A stretch of 64,000 nucleotides of DNA, taken from positions 1-64,000 of the forward strand of contig NZ_BMWB01000020.1 in NCBI RefSeq assembly GCF_014651015.1, read 5' to 3'. Position numbers and translations under genes: made by a program. The notes below the pieces were generated by a model that was not told the DNA's origin, made no database searches, and saw only the letters and a program-made list of their open reading frames with translations. This DNA is from Streptomyces xantholiticus (GTDB lineage: Bacteria > Actinomycetota > Actinomycetes > Streptomycetales > Streptomycetaceae). This document shows, one piece after another, positions 52,755 to 61,571 of this stretch; position 1 is the stretch's first letter; each line of letters begins with the position of its first letter.

Positions 52755-53579
52755 CTACGGCGTGACCGCGAACGCCCGCAGGATGGCCTCCGCCAGCTCC
52801 GTGTCCCCGTCCACCTTGATGCGGTCGGGCACCGCGGCGGCCCGGACACGTCCGCAGGCCAGCCGGTAGTACGTCTCCCAGTCCATGCCGATGGTCACCA
52901 GCGGGCCGAGCGAGGGAGAACCGTCGATCGAGCCGCGCCCGTCGGTGTCCACCCGCACGGTCCGAAGGAACTCGACCGGTCCGCCCACATCGAAGACCAC
53001 GGCCGAATTGGCGGGAGCGCCCGCCTCCTTGGTGACGACCTTCGGCAGACGCTGCAGCAGGACGTCCCGGGTGACGTATGCGCCCGGGGAATCGAGGTTG
53101 CCCGGCTTGTTCAGCGCGTACCGCAGGTCCTGCTCGTGCACCCAGGTGTCGAACGCGCGTATCCGGTAGGCGAGTTCGAGCGTCTGCTGGGCGCCGAGCG
53201 GCGCACGGACCAGGGTGTCGGGGCTGCGGTTCTCGTTGCGCAGCTGACGGGCCCGACGAATCATCGTGTACTCGAGCTCGGAGGTCATCTCCGGCGCCGT
53301 ATGGTGGCGGCGCACATCGACCTGCATCTCCATGTAGCGGGCGAACTCGCTCTGCACATGGTAGAGATCACGCGGCAGGGAGTGGATGGGCCGAGGGTCG
53401 CCGAGCATCTCGCACTCCAAGCCGATGACGTGCGAGACGATGTCCCGCACCGACCATCCAGGGCACGGCGTGGCACGGTTCCACTCGCCCTCGACCAGCG
53501 GCCCGACCAGCTCGGCTATCGCTTCGACGGCGTGGGTCCAGGCATCGGCGTAGTTCTGGAGGCTGGGATGGACGGTCAC
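52755..53579 (-). CDS. Maleylpyruvate isomerase family, mycothiol-dependent-type protein
   Basis: About 274 aa. DinB-like four-helix N-domain with WSVRDIVSHVIGLE (metal His) and RIRAFDTWVHEQDLRYAL, typical of the actinobacterial mycothiol-dependent isomerase family; the C-terminal SCP2-like part starts near residue 190. The GTG at 53579 follows GAGGGG. It may use mycothiol in detoxification or ring-fission metabolism; substrate unknown. Confidence 0.88.
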   Translation of the reverse strand: MTVHPSLQNYADAWTHAVEAIAELVGPLVEGEWNRATPCPGWSVRDIVSHVIGLECEMLGDPRPIHSLPRDLYHVQSEFARYMEMQVDVRRHHTAPEMTSELEYTMIRRARQLRNENRSPDTLVRAPLGAQQTLELAYRIRAFDTWVHEQDLRYALNKPGNLDSPGAYVTRDVLLQRLPKVVTKEAGAPANSAVVFDVGGPVEFLRTVRVDTDGRGSIDGSPSLGPLVTIGMDWETYYRLACGRVRAAAVPDRIKVDGDTELAEAILRAFAVTP

Positions 53580-53746
53580 GGGACCCCTCGGCGGTCGTAC
53601 GCGGACAAACTGGACTGGCAGCGCTGTGGGGGTCCGGGGGTGGCCCCCGGATGAGCACAGTACGCTGCCCGAAGGCACCCCGGCAGTGCTTTCGTGTGAC
53701 GATCGTAGGCCCGTATTGACGGCTCGAATGCCAGGACGGTGGTAGT

Positions 53747-54550
53747 GTGCGCGCTTCCCTCATCCAGATCGCAGTAGACCCGGATGAATCGGTCGATTCC
53801 CGTAGGGGGCGTGCGGCCTCGCTGGTGCGCGACCAAGCAGACTCCGACCTGGTGGTCCTTCCCGAGTTGTGGCCCGTCGGAGCCTTCGCCTACCAGCAGT
53901 TCGAGCAGGAGGCCGAGCCGCCCGCCGGCCCCACCCATGAGGCCATGGCCGAGGCGGCGAGCGACGCGGGCGTGTGGCTGCACGCGGGCTCCATCGTGGA
54001 GAAAGCCGCCGACGGCACCCTCTACAACACCGCCCTCGTCTTCTCCCCCACCGGCGAACTCGCCGCCTCCTACCGCAAGATCCACCGCTTCGGCTTCGAC
54101 AAGGGCGAGGCCGTGTTGATGGGCGCGGGCGAGGACCTGGTGACGCTGCCCGTCCCGGGAGGGCTCACCCTCGGCCTCGCCACCTGCTACGACCTCCGCT
54201 TCCCCGAACTGTTCCGCGGTCTCGTCGACGCCGGCGCACAGGTACTCGTGATCCCCGCGGGCTGGCCCGCCCGCCGTCGGGACCACTGGACCCTGCTGGC
54301 CCGGGCCCGCGCCGTCGAGAACCAGGCCTACGTCCTCGCCTGCGGCACCGCCGGCACCCACGCCGGCGTCGAACAGGCCGGCCACAGCATCGTCGTCGAC
54401 CCCTGGGGCGAGGTCCTCGCCGAGGCCGGCCCGGACGAGGAGGTGCTGACCGTGGACTTGGACCCGTCGAAGGTGGAGAAGACGCGCGAGGTCTTCCCAG
54501 CACTCAAGGACCGTCGCCTGGGCCTGCCGGTCCCGCCGGCCCTGCGCTGA
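53747..54550 (+). CDS. Carbon-nitrogen hydrolase (nitrilase superfamily)
   Basis: 267 aa with the complete Glu40-Lys111-Cys147 triad (LPELWP, YRKIHRF, ATCYDLRFPE). Members cleave nitrile or amide bonds; this type is close to omega-amidase/Nit2-like or YafV-like enzymes, which repair deaminated glutathione or hydrolyse 2-oxo acid amides. The GTG start has only GGTGG nearby. It ends 21 bp from the convergent LOR gene. Confidence 0.92.
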   Translation: MRASLIQIAVDPDESVDSRRGRAASLVRDQADSDLVVLPELWPVGAFAYQQFEQEAEPPAGPTHEAMAEAASDAGVWLHAGSIVEKAADGTLYNTALVFSPTGELAASYRKIHRFGFDKGEAVLMGAGEDLVTLPVPGGLTLGLATCYDLRFPELFRGLVDAGAQVLVIPAGWPARRRDHWTLLARARAVENQAYVLACGTAGTHAGVEQAGHSIVVDPWGEVLAEAGPDEEVLTVDLDPSKVEKTREVFPALKDRRLGLPVPPALR

Positions 54551-54571
54551 TGCCGGGCGCGGCCGTGTGGC

Positions 54572-55066
54572 TCACCCTTCCTCCCGCTCCTTCTCCGCCA
54601 TCCGGACAACGCACACCGCCACCGCAATCAGCAGTGCCGCGTCCGCGTCCTCCCGCACCACGTCCACGCCGTACGTGTCCCGCAGCGTCAGCCACCGCCG
54701 CGAGATGTGCGCCAGAAGCTCACCCTCGTACTCGACGGCGAACTCCCGGTCCAGGATCCGCCCGCTGACGTCCAGTTCGGTGCCCTCGGCGAGCGTGATC
54801 CGGTAGTGGTTGCGCAGCAGCGACAGCCGCTTCCTGCGGACCGTGGCGAGCGTCTCCCCGTCCCGTTCGATCGTCATCGCGTCTCGCAGGCCGAACAGCT
54901 TCTGGCGCAGAGTGATCAGCACCCGCCCGTCCGGATCCTTGATCTCCAGCGTGTCCCGCAGCCGCAACGCCTTCCCGTCGACGAGGAAGGCGTGCCGGCC
55001 GTGTTCGTCCTCGATCCAGTAGTCGTTGCCGATCGCGAAAATCTTGTCCCGCACCAGGTATTTCAT
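54572..55066 (-). CDS. LURP-one-related (LOR/YxjI) family protein
   Basis: 164 aa. The antiparallel beta pattern with repeats such as KIFAIGNDYWIEDEHGRHAFLVDG (end points KIFAIG and LVDG) and RQKLFGLRDAMTI matches the LOR family, structurally related to phospholipid scramblases and Tubby. Function in bacteria is unknown. The C-terminal helix (ALLIAVAVCVVRMAEKE) may associate with membrane. Confidence 0.85.
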   Translation of the reverse strand: MKYLVRDKIFAIGNDYWIEDEHGRHAFLVDGKALRLRDTLEIKDPDGRVLITLRQKLFGLRDAMTIERDGETLATVRRKRLSLLRNHYRITLAEGTELDVSGRILDREFAVEYEGELLAHISRRWLTLRDTYGVDVVREDADAALLIAVAVCVVRMAEKEREEG

Positions 55067-55119
55067 GAGCGCACGGGTTCCCGAATGAATTGACCGGTAT
55101 GCCGGATTAGCCTGGTGGT

Positions 55120-55428
55120 ATGACAGAGGAACTGAAGCACTGGTCCTCGGGGAACTGGCACGTCACAGACGGGAAGGCCGAAGAATTCATTGACCGTTGG
55201 ACGGAATTCCTGGCGTGGACCAAGGGCGCCAGCGAGGGCTTCGTGAAGGCCCGTCTCATCCGCGACCTGTCCGACCCGAACCACTTCGTTTCCTTCGCGG
55301 CGTGGCGGAGCCGTGAGGCGATGTCCTCATGGCAGGACAAGCCCGAGTTCGCGGACCTCCTCGGGAAGTGCCGGGCACTCTGCGACGACATGACGAGCGG
55401 GATGTACGAGTCCACGGTTCAGCTCTGA
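55120..55428 (+). CDS. ABM-fold (antibiotic biosynthesis monooxygenase-like) protein
   Basis: 102 aa dimeric alpha-beta barrel type. EEFIDRWTEFLAWTKGASEGF and FVSFAAWRSREAMSSW fit the ABM domain. Members oxidise small substrates or degrade haem; no substrate is suggested by the neighbours. It diverges from the LOR gene by 53 bp. Confidence 0.82.
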   Translation: MTEELKHWSSGNWHVTDGKAEEFIDRWTEFLAWTKGASEGFVKARLIRDLSDPNHFVSFAAWRSREAMSSWQDKPEFADLLGKCRALCDDMTSGMYESTVQL

Positions 55429-55497
55429 CCGCCGCGGCGTCCGCGATGTCCGTGCGGCCCTGGTCGGGCGTTCACGGGCGGATGGCAAGCTTGAACC

Positions 55498-57291
55498 ATG
55501 AACGATGCCGCCCCCGCGCCCCGACGTGCCCGTGTCCGTGCCCCCGAGCTGATCGGCAAGGGCGGATGGATCAACACCGGCGGGAAGGACCTGAGACTCG
55601 CCGACTTCCGAGGTCGCACATTGATCTTGGATTTCTGGACCTTCTGCTGCATCAACTGCCTCCACGTCCTCGACGAGCTCCGCGAGCTCGAGGAGAAGCA
55701 CCGCGACACCGTGGTGATCGTCGGCGTGCACTCGCCGAAGTTCGTGCACGAGGCCGAGCACCAGGCCGTCGTCGACGCCGTCGAGCGGTACCAGGTGCAC
55801 CACCCGGTGCTCGACGACCCCGAGCTCGCCACGTGGAAGCAGTACGCGGTGCGGGCGTGGCCGACGCTCGTCGTCATCGATCCGGAGGGGTACGTCGTCG
55901 CCCAGCACGCGGGCGAGGGGCATGCGCACGCCATCGAGAAACTCGTGGAGGAGCTGGAGGCGGAGCATGCGGCCAAGGGGACGCTGCGGCGCGGCGACGG
56001 GCCGTACGTGGCGCCGGAGCCGGTCGCCACGGATCTGCGCTTCCCCGGCAAGGCGCTCAGGCTGCCCTCGGGGAACTTCCTCGTCTCCGACTCCACCCGG
56101 CATCAGCTGGTCGAGTTGGAGGCGGACGGCGAGAGCGTCGTGCGCCGCATCGGGGACGGGGAGTTCAACGAGCCGCAGGGGCTCGCGCTGCTGCCGGACG
56201 GACGTGTCGCCGTCGCCGACACCGTCAACCACGCGATCCGCGCGTACGACCCGGAGACCGGCGCGATCGAACTGCTCGCCGGGACCGGCAAGCAGTGGTG
56301 GCAGGGCTCGCCCACCTCGGGGCCGGCGCTGGAGGTCGCGCTCTCCTCGCCGTGGGACGTGGCCTGGTGGGGCGACCGGCTGTGGATCGCGATGGCCGGT
56401 GTGCACCAGCTGTGGACGTACGACCCCCGGGCGGGGACCGTCCGGGTCGCGGCGGGCACCACGAACGAGGGGCTGGTCGACGGGCCTGCGACCGAGGCGT
56501 GGTTCGCGCAGCCGTCGGGGCTCGCGGCGACCGAGGACCGGCTGTGGATCGCCGACTCCGAGACATCGGCGGTGCGCTGGATCGACCGTGATCTGGTCGT
56601 CCACACCGCTGTCGGTACCGGGCTCTTCGACTTCGGGCACCGGGACGGCGAGGCCCGGCAGGCGCTGCTGCAGCACCCGCTGGGCGTGACGGCGCTGCCC
56701 GACGGCTCCGTGGCGGTGAGCGACACGTACAACCACGCACTGCGCCGTTTCGATCCGGCCAGCGGTGAGGTGACGACCCTGGCCACGGATCTGCGGGAGC
56801 CCAGCGACGCGGTGCTCGACGGCGAGGACATCGTCGTCGTGGAGTCGGCGAGGCACCGGTTGACCCGGCTGCGGCTGCCCGAGGAGGCAGTACGCGTCGA
56901 GGCCGTCGCCCACCGCACGCAGCGTGCCGCGACCGACGTGGCGCCGGGCACGCTGAGACTGGATGTCGTCTTCGAGGCTCCGACGGGGCAGAAGCTGGAC
57001 ACCCGCTACGGCCCCTCGACGCGGCTGCTCGTGTCGTCGACGCCGTCGGAGCTGCTGCGCTCCGGCGACGGCGCGGGGACGGACCTGAGCCGTGAGCTGG
57101 AGATCGACGCGGCGGTCGGGGAGGGCGTGCTGCACGTCTCCGCGATGGCTGCGTCCTGCGACGACGATCCGGACAACCAGTACCCGGCCTGCCATGTGCA
57201 CCAGCAGGACTGGGGCGTTCCGGTGCGGGTCACCGACGGCGGCGCGTCCCGGCTGCCGCTGGTGCTGGCGGGGATGGACCGGGAGCGGTAA
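55498..57291 (+). CDS. Thioredoxin-fold and NHL-repeat protein (NHLRC2-like)
   Basis: 597 aa. Residues 25-160 are a TlpA/thioredoxin-like domain whose redox site reads Cys-Cys-Ile-Asn-Cys in FWTFCCINCLHVL, so CxxC is CINC with an extra Cys. Residues 180-470 are NHL beta-propeller repeats (LPDGRVAVADTVNHAIR, LPDGSVAVSDTYNHALR). A C-terminal beta domain follows with two Cys (ASCDDDPDNQYPAC). The order is that of animal NHLRC2. No signal peptide, so cytoplasmic. Role in bacteria unknown. Confidence 0.9.
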   Translation: MNDAAPAPRRARVRAPELIGKGGWINTGGKDLRLADFRGRTLILDFWTFCCINCLHVLDELRELEEKHRDTVVIVGVHSPKFVHEAEHQAVVDAVERYQVHHPVLDDPELATWKQYAVRAWPTLVVIDPEGYVVAQHAGEGHAHAIEKLVEELEAEHAAKGTLRRGDGPYVAPEPVATDLRFPGKALRLPSGNFLVSDSTRHQLVELEADGESVVRRIGDGEFNEPQGLALLPDGRVAVADTVNHAIRAYDPETGAIELLAGTGKQWWQGSPTSGPALEVALSSPWDVAWWGDRLWIAMAGVHQLWTYDPRAGTVRVAAGTTNEGLVDGPATEAWFAQPSGLAATEDRLWIADSETSAVRWIDRDLVVHTAVGTGLFDFGHRDGEARQALLQHPLGVTALPDGSVAVSDTYNHALRRFDPASGEVTTLATDLREPSDAVLDGEDIVVVESARHRLTRLRLPEEAVRVEAVAHRTQRAATDVAPGTLRLDVVFEAPTGQKLDTRYGPSTRLLVSSTPSELLRSGDGAGTDLSRELEIDAAVGEGVLHVSAMAASCDDDPDNQYPACHVHQQDWGVPVRVTDGGASRLPLVLAGMDRER

Positions 57292-57553
57292 CACCTGGCC
57301 GGGCCCTCGCCGGGGTGGTGGGCCAGCGTGCCTCGGCCGCCTCGGCGATGCCCTTCATCAGGTCTTCCCTGTTCATGCACGGCGTTCATGCACGGCTGGA
57401 TCTCGACATGTGCGCCGAGTTCTTGGAAGAGCGGTTCTCCGACCGTGTCGTGCCGGGTGGCCCGCCGCCGCCCCGGCGTCGACCGCACCGGGGGCGGCGG
57501 CATCACTTCCCGCGCCGCCCCGGCGGAGCACCTGCCTGCCGGCCCTCGAGGAA

Positions 57554-58849
57554 TCAGCCCTCGAGGAAGGCGACCAGCGCGTTCGCCAGCAGATACGGGT
57601 CGTCGGCGCCGCAGAGTTCGCGGGCGCTGTGCATCGACAGGATCGCGACGCCGATGTCCACGGTGTGGATGCCGTGGCGGGCGGCGGTGATGGGGCCGAT
57701 GGTGGTGCCGCAGGGCATCGCGTTGTTGGAGACGAAGGTCTGCCACGGCACCCCGGCCTTCTCGCAGGCCGCGGCGAACACTGCCCTGCCGTGGCCGTCG
57801 GTGGCGTACCGCTGGTTGACGTTGACCTTGAGGATGGGGCCGCCGTTGGCGCGGGGGTGGTGCGTGGGGTCGTGCCGCTCGCTGTAGTTGGGGTGCACGG
57901 CGTGGCCGGTGTCGGAGGAGAGGCAGACGGTGCCGGCGAAGGCGCGGGCCCGGTCCTCGTGGCTGCCGCCGCGGGCGAACACCGAGCGTTCCAGTACGGA
58001 GCCGAGCAGCGGGCCGTCGGCGCCCGTGTCCGACTGGGAGCCGTTCTCCTCGTGGTCGAAGGCGGCGAGCACGGGGATGTACGGCAGGTCGGAGGAGGCG
58101 GAGACCACTGCCAGCGCGGCCGTACCGGCGTGCACGGAGATGAGGTTGTCCATCCGGGGGCCGGCGACCAGTTCGCGGTCGCGTCCCAGATAGGCGGGCG
58201 GCTCGATCGAGTGCGGCATCAGGTCCCAACCGGCGATCTCGCCGTCCGCGAGGCCGGCCTCCTCCTCGAGGAAGCGGATCAGGTCGCCTTCCTCGACGTC
58301 GCCGAGTCCCCAGATCGGCTGCATGTGGCGCTGCCGGTCGAGCTTGAGGCCGTCGGTGTTGACGGAGCGGTCGAGGTGGACGGCGAGCTGCGGCACGCGC
58401 AGCAGTGCCCGGTCGACGTTCACCAGCCGGTGGGTGCCGTCGCGCAGGGTGAGCCGGCCGGCGAGTCCGAGGTCGCGGTCGAGCCAGGTGTTGAGGAGGG
58501 TCCCGCCGTAGACCTCGACGGCGATCTGCCGCCAGCCGTGGGCGCCGGTGTCGGGGAGGGGCTTGACGCGCAGGTTCGGCGAGTCTGTGTGGGCGCCGAC
58601 GATACGGAAGGGGGTGTGGGGGGAGGCGCCCTCCGGCACGTACCAGGCGATGAGCGCGCCACCGCGCTGCACGTACTTGCCGCCGGCAGTCGCGTCCCAG
58701 GCGTCCGTCTCCAGCACCTGTCGGAAACCGGCCTTCTCGAGCCGCTGGGTTGCGGCGGCGACTGCGTGGTACGGCGTGGGTGCGGCCGTGAGGAAGGACA
58801 TCAGGTCGTCGGTGTGGCCGCGATCGAAGCGGGCAGGTTCGCTGCTCAT
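57554..58849 (-). CDS. M18-family aminopeptidase
   Basis: About 431 aa. The two-metal site of the M18 family is complete: VGAHTDSPNLRVKP, AFDHEENGSQSDTGA, CLSSDTGHAVHPN and the final HTVDIGVAILSMHS. It removes N-terminal acidic or neutral residues from peptides in the cytoplasm. The start at 58849 (MSSEPARF) is preceded by AAGGTGA; ATG 58858 is three codons earlier. Likely works on peptides released by the proteasome and other proteases. Confidence 0.95.
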   Translation of the reverse strand: MSSEPARFDRGHTDDLMSFLTAAPTPYHAVAAATQRLEKAGFRQVLETDAWDATAGGKYVQRGGALIAWYVPEGASPHTPFRIVGAHTDSPNLRVKPLPDTGAHGWRQIAVEVYGGTLLNTWLDRDLGLAGRLTLRDGTHRLVNVDRALLRVPQLAVHLDRSVNTDGLKLDRQRHMQPIWGLGDVEEGDLIRFLEEEAGLADGEIAGWDLMPHSIEPPAYLGRDRELVAGPRMDNLISVHAGTAALAVVSASSDLPYIPVLAAFDHEENGSQSDTGADGPLLGSVLERSVFARGGSHEDRARAFAGTVCLSSDTGHAVHPNYSERHDPTHHPRANGGPILKVNVNQRYATDGHGRAVFAAACEKAGVPWQTFVSNNAMPCGTTIGPITAARHGIHTVDIGVAILSMHSARELCGADDPYLLANALVAFLEG

Positions 58850-58982
58850 GAAGTTCACCTTAACGAGGGGGGCGAGTCGCCCGGTTGCCGATCAGTGACA
58901 CCTGGTCCACGGGGTGTCGGCGGTGGCCGGAAACGGTCCCGTCGTCGGCCGGGCACCGGCCAGGGTACCGAGGGGACGCAAG

Positions 58983-59020
58983 AGGGCCGCCCTTCCGGAC
59001 GAGTCCGGAAGGGCGGCCCT
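58983..59020. terminator. Perfect 17-bp hairpin
   Basis: Positions 58983-58999 pair fully with 59004-59020 around a CGAG loop, 20 bp past the stop of the acyl-CoA dehydrogenase gene on the minus strand. Strong terminator. Confidence 0.88.
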
Positions 59021-59039
59021 GTGTGCAGGCGGGCGACGA

Positions 59040-60866
59040 CTAGAACGCGGCCTCGTCCAGGTCCATCAGCGAGCCGTCGACCGTCTCGGCGAGCGTGCGC
59101 TCGACCGAGACGCCCGGCAGGACGTTGGCGGCGAAGAACTTCGCGGCCGCGATCTTGCCCTGGTAGAACGGCACGTCCTTGGCGGAGGCGGTCTCCAGCT
59201 TCTCGGCGGCGACGGCCGCGCCGCGCAGCAGCAGGTAGGCGACGACCACGTCACCGGAGGCCATCAGCAGGCGGGTGGTGTTGAGGCCGACCTTGTAGAT
59301 GTTCGTGACGTCCTCGCCGGTGGCGATGAGGTCGTTCGTCATCGTGCCGACGATCGCCTCGAGGTCCACGGCGGCCTTGGCGAGTGCGTCGCGGGCACCG
59401 GCCAGCTCCTCGCCGCCGGTGCCGACCGCGAGGAACTTCTTGATCTCCTCGGAGAGGGCGTTCAGCGCCTGGCCCTGGTCGCGGACGATCTTCCGGAAGA
59501 AGTAGTCCTGACCCTGGATGGCGGTGGTGCCCTCGTAGAGGGTGTCGATCTTGGCGTCGCGGATGTACTGCTCGATCGGGTACTCCTGCAGGTAGCCGGA
59601 GCCGCCGAAGGTCTGCAGGGACTGGGCCAGCTGCTCGTACGACTTCTCGGAGCCGTAGCCCTTGACGATGGGGAGCAGCAGGTCGTTGAGGGCGACGAGG
59701 GCCTTGGCGTCCTCGCCTGCGGCCTCCTTGACGGCGATCTCGTCCTGGATGGAGGCGGTGTAGAGCACCAGGGCGCGCATGCCCTCGGCGTACGCCTTCT
59801 GCGTCATCAGGGAGCGGCGCACGTCGGGGTGGTGCGTGATGGTGACCTTGGGGGCGGTCTTGTCCGCGAAGTTCTTCAGGTCCGGGCCCTGGACGCGCTC
59901 CTTGGCGTACTCCAGTGCGTTCAGGTAGCCGGTGGAGAGGGTGGCGATGGCCTTCGTGCCGACCATCATTCGGGCGAACTCGATGATCATGAACATCTGG
60001 CGGATGCCGTCGTGCTTGTCGCCGATCAGCCAGCCCTTGGCGGGGTGCTGGTCGCCGAAGGTCATCTCGCAGGTGTTGGACGCCTTGAGGCCCATCTTGT
60101 GCTCGACGTTCGTCGCGTAGACGCCGTTGCGCTCGCCCAGCTCACCGGTCTCCCAGTCGAAGTGGTACTTGGGCACGAGGAAGAGGGAGAGGCCCTTGGT
60201 GCCCGGACCGGCCCCCTCGGGGCGGGCCAGCACGTAGTGGAGGATGTTCTCCTCCATGTCGTGCTCACCCGAGGTGATGAAGCGCTTCACGCCCTCGATG
60301 TGCCAGGAGCCGTCCTCCTGCTGGATCGCCTTGGTGCGGCCGGCACCGACGTCCGAGCCGGCGTCCGGCTCGGTGAGGACCATGGTGGAGCCCCAGCGCT
60401 TCTCGACGGCTATCTCGGCGATCTTCTTCTGCGCCTCGTTGCCCTCGTCGAAGAGGACGCCGGCGAAGGCCGGGCCGGAGGAGTACATCCAGACGGCAGG
60501 GTTCGAGCCGAGCAGCAGCTCCGCGTAGGACCAGATCAGGGAGCGGGGCGAGACGGTGCCGCCGATCTCCTCGGGCAGGCCGAGACGCCAGTACTCGGAG
60601 TCCATGAAGGCCTTGTAGCTCTTCTTGAAGCTCTCGGGGACCGGGGCCGTGTTGGTCGCGGGGTCGAAGACCGGCGGGGTGCGGTCGGCGTCGGCGAAGG
60701 ACTCGGCGAGCTCGTTCTCCGCGAGGCGGGCGATCTCCTCGAGGATCGACTTGGCGGTGTCGACGTCCATCTCCGCGAACGGGCCGGTGCCGTAAAGCTT
60801 GTCGCGCCCGAGGACCTCGAAGAGGTTGAACTCGATGTCGCGGAGATTCGACTTGTAGTGCCCCAT
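59040..60866 (-). CDS. Acyl-CoA dehydrogenase (long, 600-residue type)
   Basis: About 608 aa, with N-terminal, middle and C-terminal acyl-CoA dehydrogenase domains plus an extra C-terminal helical extension. MVLTEPDAGSDVGAG and EYPIEQYIRDAKIDTLYEGTTAIQ (end points EYPIEQ and TTAIQ) are the substrate and FAD/catalytic regions of the long FadE/ACAD9-like type. The start at 60866 (MGHYKSNL) has GGAG upstream. It oxidises medium or long acyl-CoAs in beta-oxidation. It ends in a 17-bp hairpin. Confidence 0.94.
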   Translation of the reverse strand: MGHYKSNLRDIEFNLFEVLGRDKLYGTGPFAEMDVDTAKSILEEIARLAENELAESFADADRTPPVFDPATNTAPVPESFKKSYKAFMDSEYWRLGLPEEIGGTVSPRSLIWSYAELLLGSNPAVWMYSSGPAFAGVLFDEGNEAQKKIAEIAVEKRWGSTMVLTEPDAGSDVGAGRTKAIQQEDGSWHIEGVKRFITSGEHDMEENILHYVLARPEGAGPGTKGLSLFLVPKYHFDWETGELGERNGVYATNVEHKMGLKASNTCEMTFGDQHPAKGWLIGDKHDGIRQMFMIIEFARMMVGTKAIATLSTGYLNALEYAKERVQGPDLKNFADKTAPKVTITHHPDVRRSLMTQKAYAEGMRALVLYTASIQDEIAVKEAAGEDAKALVALNDLLLPIVKGYGSEKSYEQLAQSLQTFGGSGYLQEYPIEQYIRDAKIDTLYEGTTAIQGQDYFFRKIVRDQGQALNALSEEIKKFLAVGTGGEELAGARDALAKAAVDLEAIVGTMTNDLIATGEDVTNIYKVGLNTTRLLMASGDVVVAYLLLRGAAVAAEKLETASAKDVPFYQGKIAAAKFFAANVLPGVSVERTLAETVDGSLMDLDEAAF

Positions 60867-60997
60867 GGCGACGGCTCCGTAAAGATCGGAAGTTGGATTT
60901 CTCATCCACGTACCAGCAAGTAGCTACGATGATGCTACCCGTCGGTAATAAGATGCAAGCCCTCTGGTGGCATCTGTGACTCGTTACTCTTGCGGGC

Positions 60998-61450
60998 ATG
61001 TACGGCTACGACCAGACCCCGGGCGCTCAGCAGCAGCAGTACGTGCCCCAGCAGCCCTCCTACGGGGAGCAGCCGCTGTACCCCGAGCCGTCGCCGCCGT
61101 CCCTGGCGGACGCGGTGCGGGCCTTCACGACGGGGTCGATGTCGGCCGAGGACTTCCAGCAGATCTTCGCGACGTCCAAGGTCTACTGCCCGCGCGGCGA
61201 GAACCCGGGCTTCCTGGCGCTCCACAACACTCAGCAGCCGGTCATCCCGATGTTCACCACGCTCAAGGAGCTGCGCAGATACGCGGGCAAGGAGTCGAAG
61301 TACTTCGTGATCACCGGCGCCGAGGTGATCGACCTGCTGCCCACGGGGTACGGATTCGTGCTCGACATGGAGGGGGACCATCGGATGGTCTTCGACGCGA
61401 AGGCGGTCGAGCAGATGGTCGACTTCGCGATGCGCCGGATGTACGGCTGA
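60998..61450 (+). CDS. SseB-domain protein
   Basis: 150 aa. After a Gln/Pro/Tyr-rich leader the SseB N-terminal domain is clear (SKVYCPRGENPGFLAL, PMFTTLKELRRYAGK, LPTGYGFVLD). Function is unknown in actinobacteria; related domains occur in secretion and regulatory proteins. It diverges from the acyl-CoA dehydrogenase gene by 131 bp and ends before a 26-bp palindrome. Confidence 0.85.
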   Translation: MYGYDQTPGAQQQQYVPQQPSYGEQPLYPEPSPPSLADAVRAFTTGSMSAEDFQQIFATSKVYCPRGENPGFLALHNTQQPVIPMFTTLKELRRYAGKESKYFVITGAEVIDLLPTGYGFVLDMEGDHRMVFDAKAVEQMVDFAMRRMYG

Positions 61451-61480
61451 GCGCCGACAGCCGGCAGGCCCTTGTTCTCG

Positions 61481-61506
61481 CGCCCGGGAGGAATTCCTCC
61501 CGGGCG
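61481..61506. terminator. 26-bp perfect palindrome after the SseB gene
   Basis: Thirteen bases on either side of 61493/61494 are fully self-complementary. The position 30 bp past the SseB-domain stop fits a terminator, with a minimal loop formed by unpairing the centre. Confidence 0.65.
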
Positions 61507-61534
61507 TTCGTCGCTGCAGGTGGCAAGAAGTTCA

Positions 61535-61559
61535 TTGTTCAACTAAACTCGTCGAACAA
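61535..61559. promoter_or_regulatory. TTGTTCAAC-N7-GTCGAACAA inverted repeat before the pirin gene
   Basis: Nine-base arms with one mismatch, ending one base before the AAGGAGG-containing leader of the pirin gene. Redox-sensing MarR or similar regulators bind repeats of this size. The spacer contains TAAACT, a possible -10. Confidence 0.5.
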
Positions 61560-61571
61560 GGAGGTCCCGCC

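Noticed and set aside
57292..57553. Possible small gene between the NHL protein and the aminopeptidase, including a short direct repeat GTTCATGCACGG
   Set aside because: No frame on either strand shows a recognisable protein, and ribosome sites are absent.
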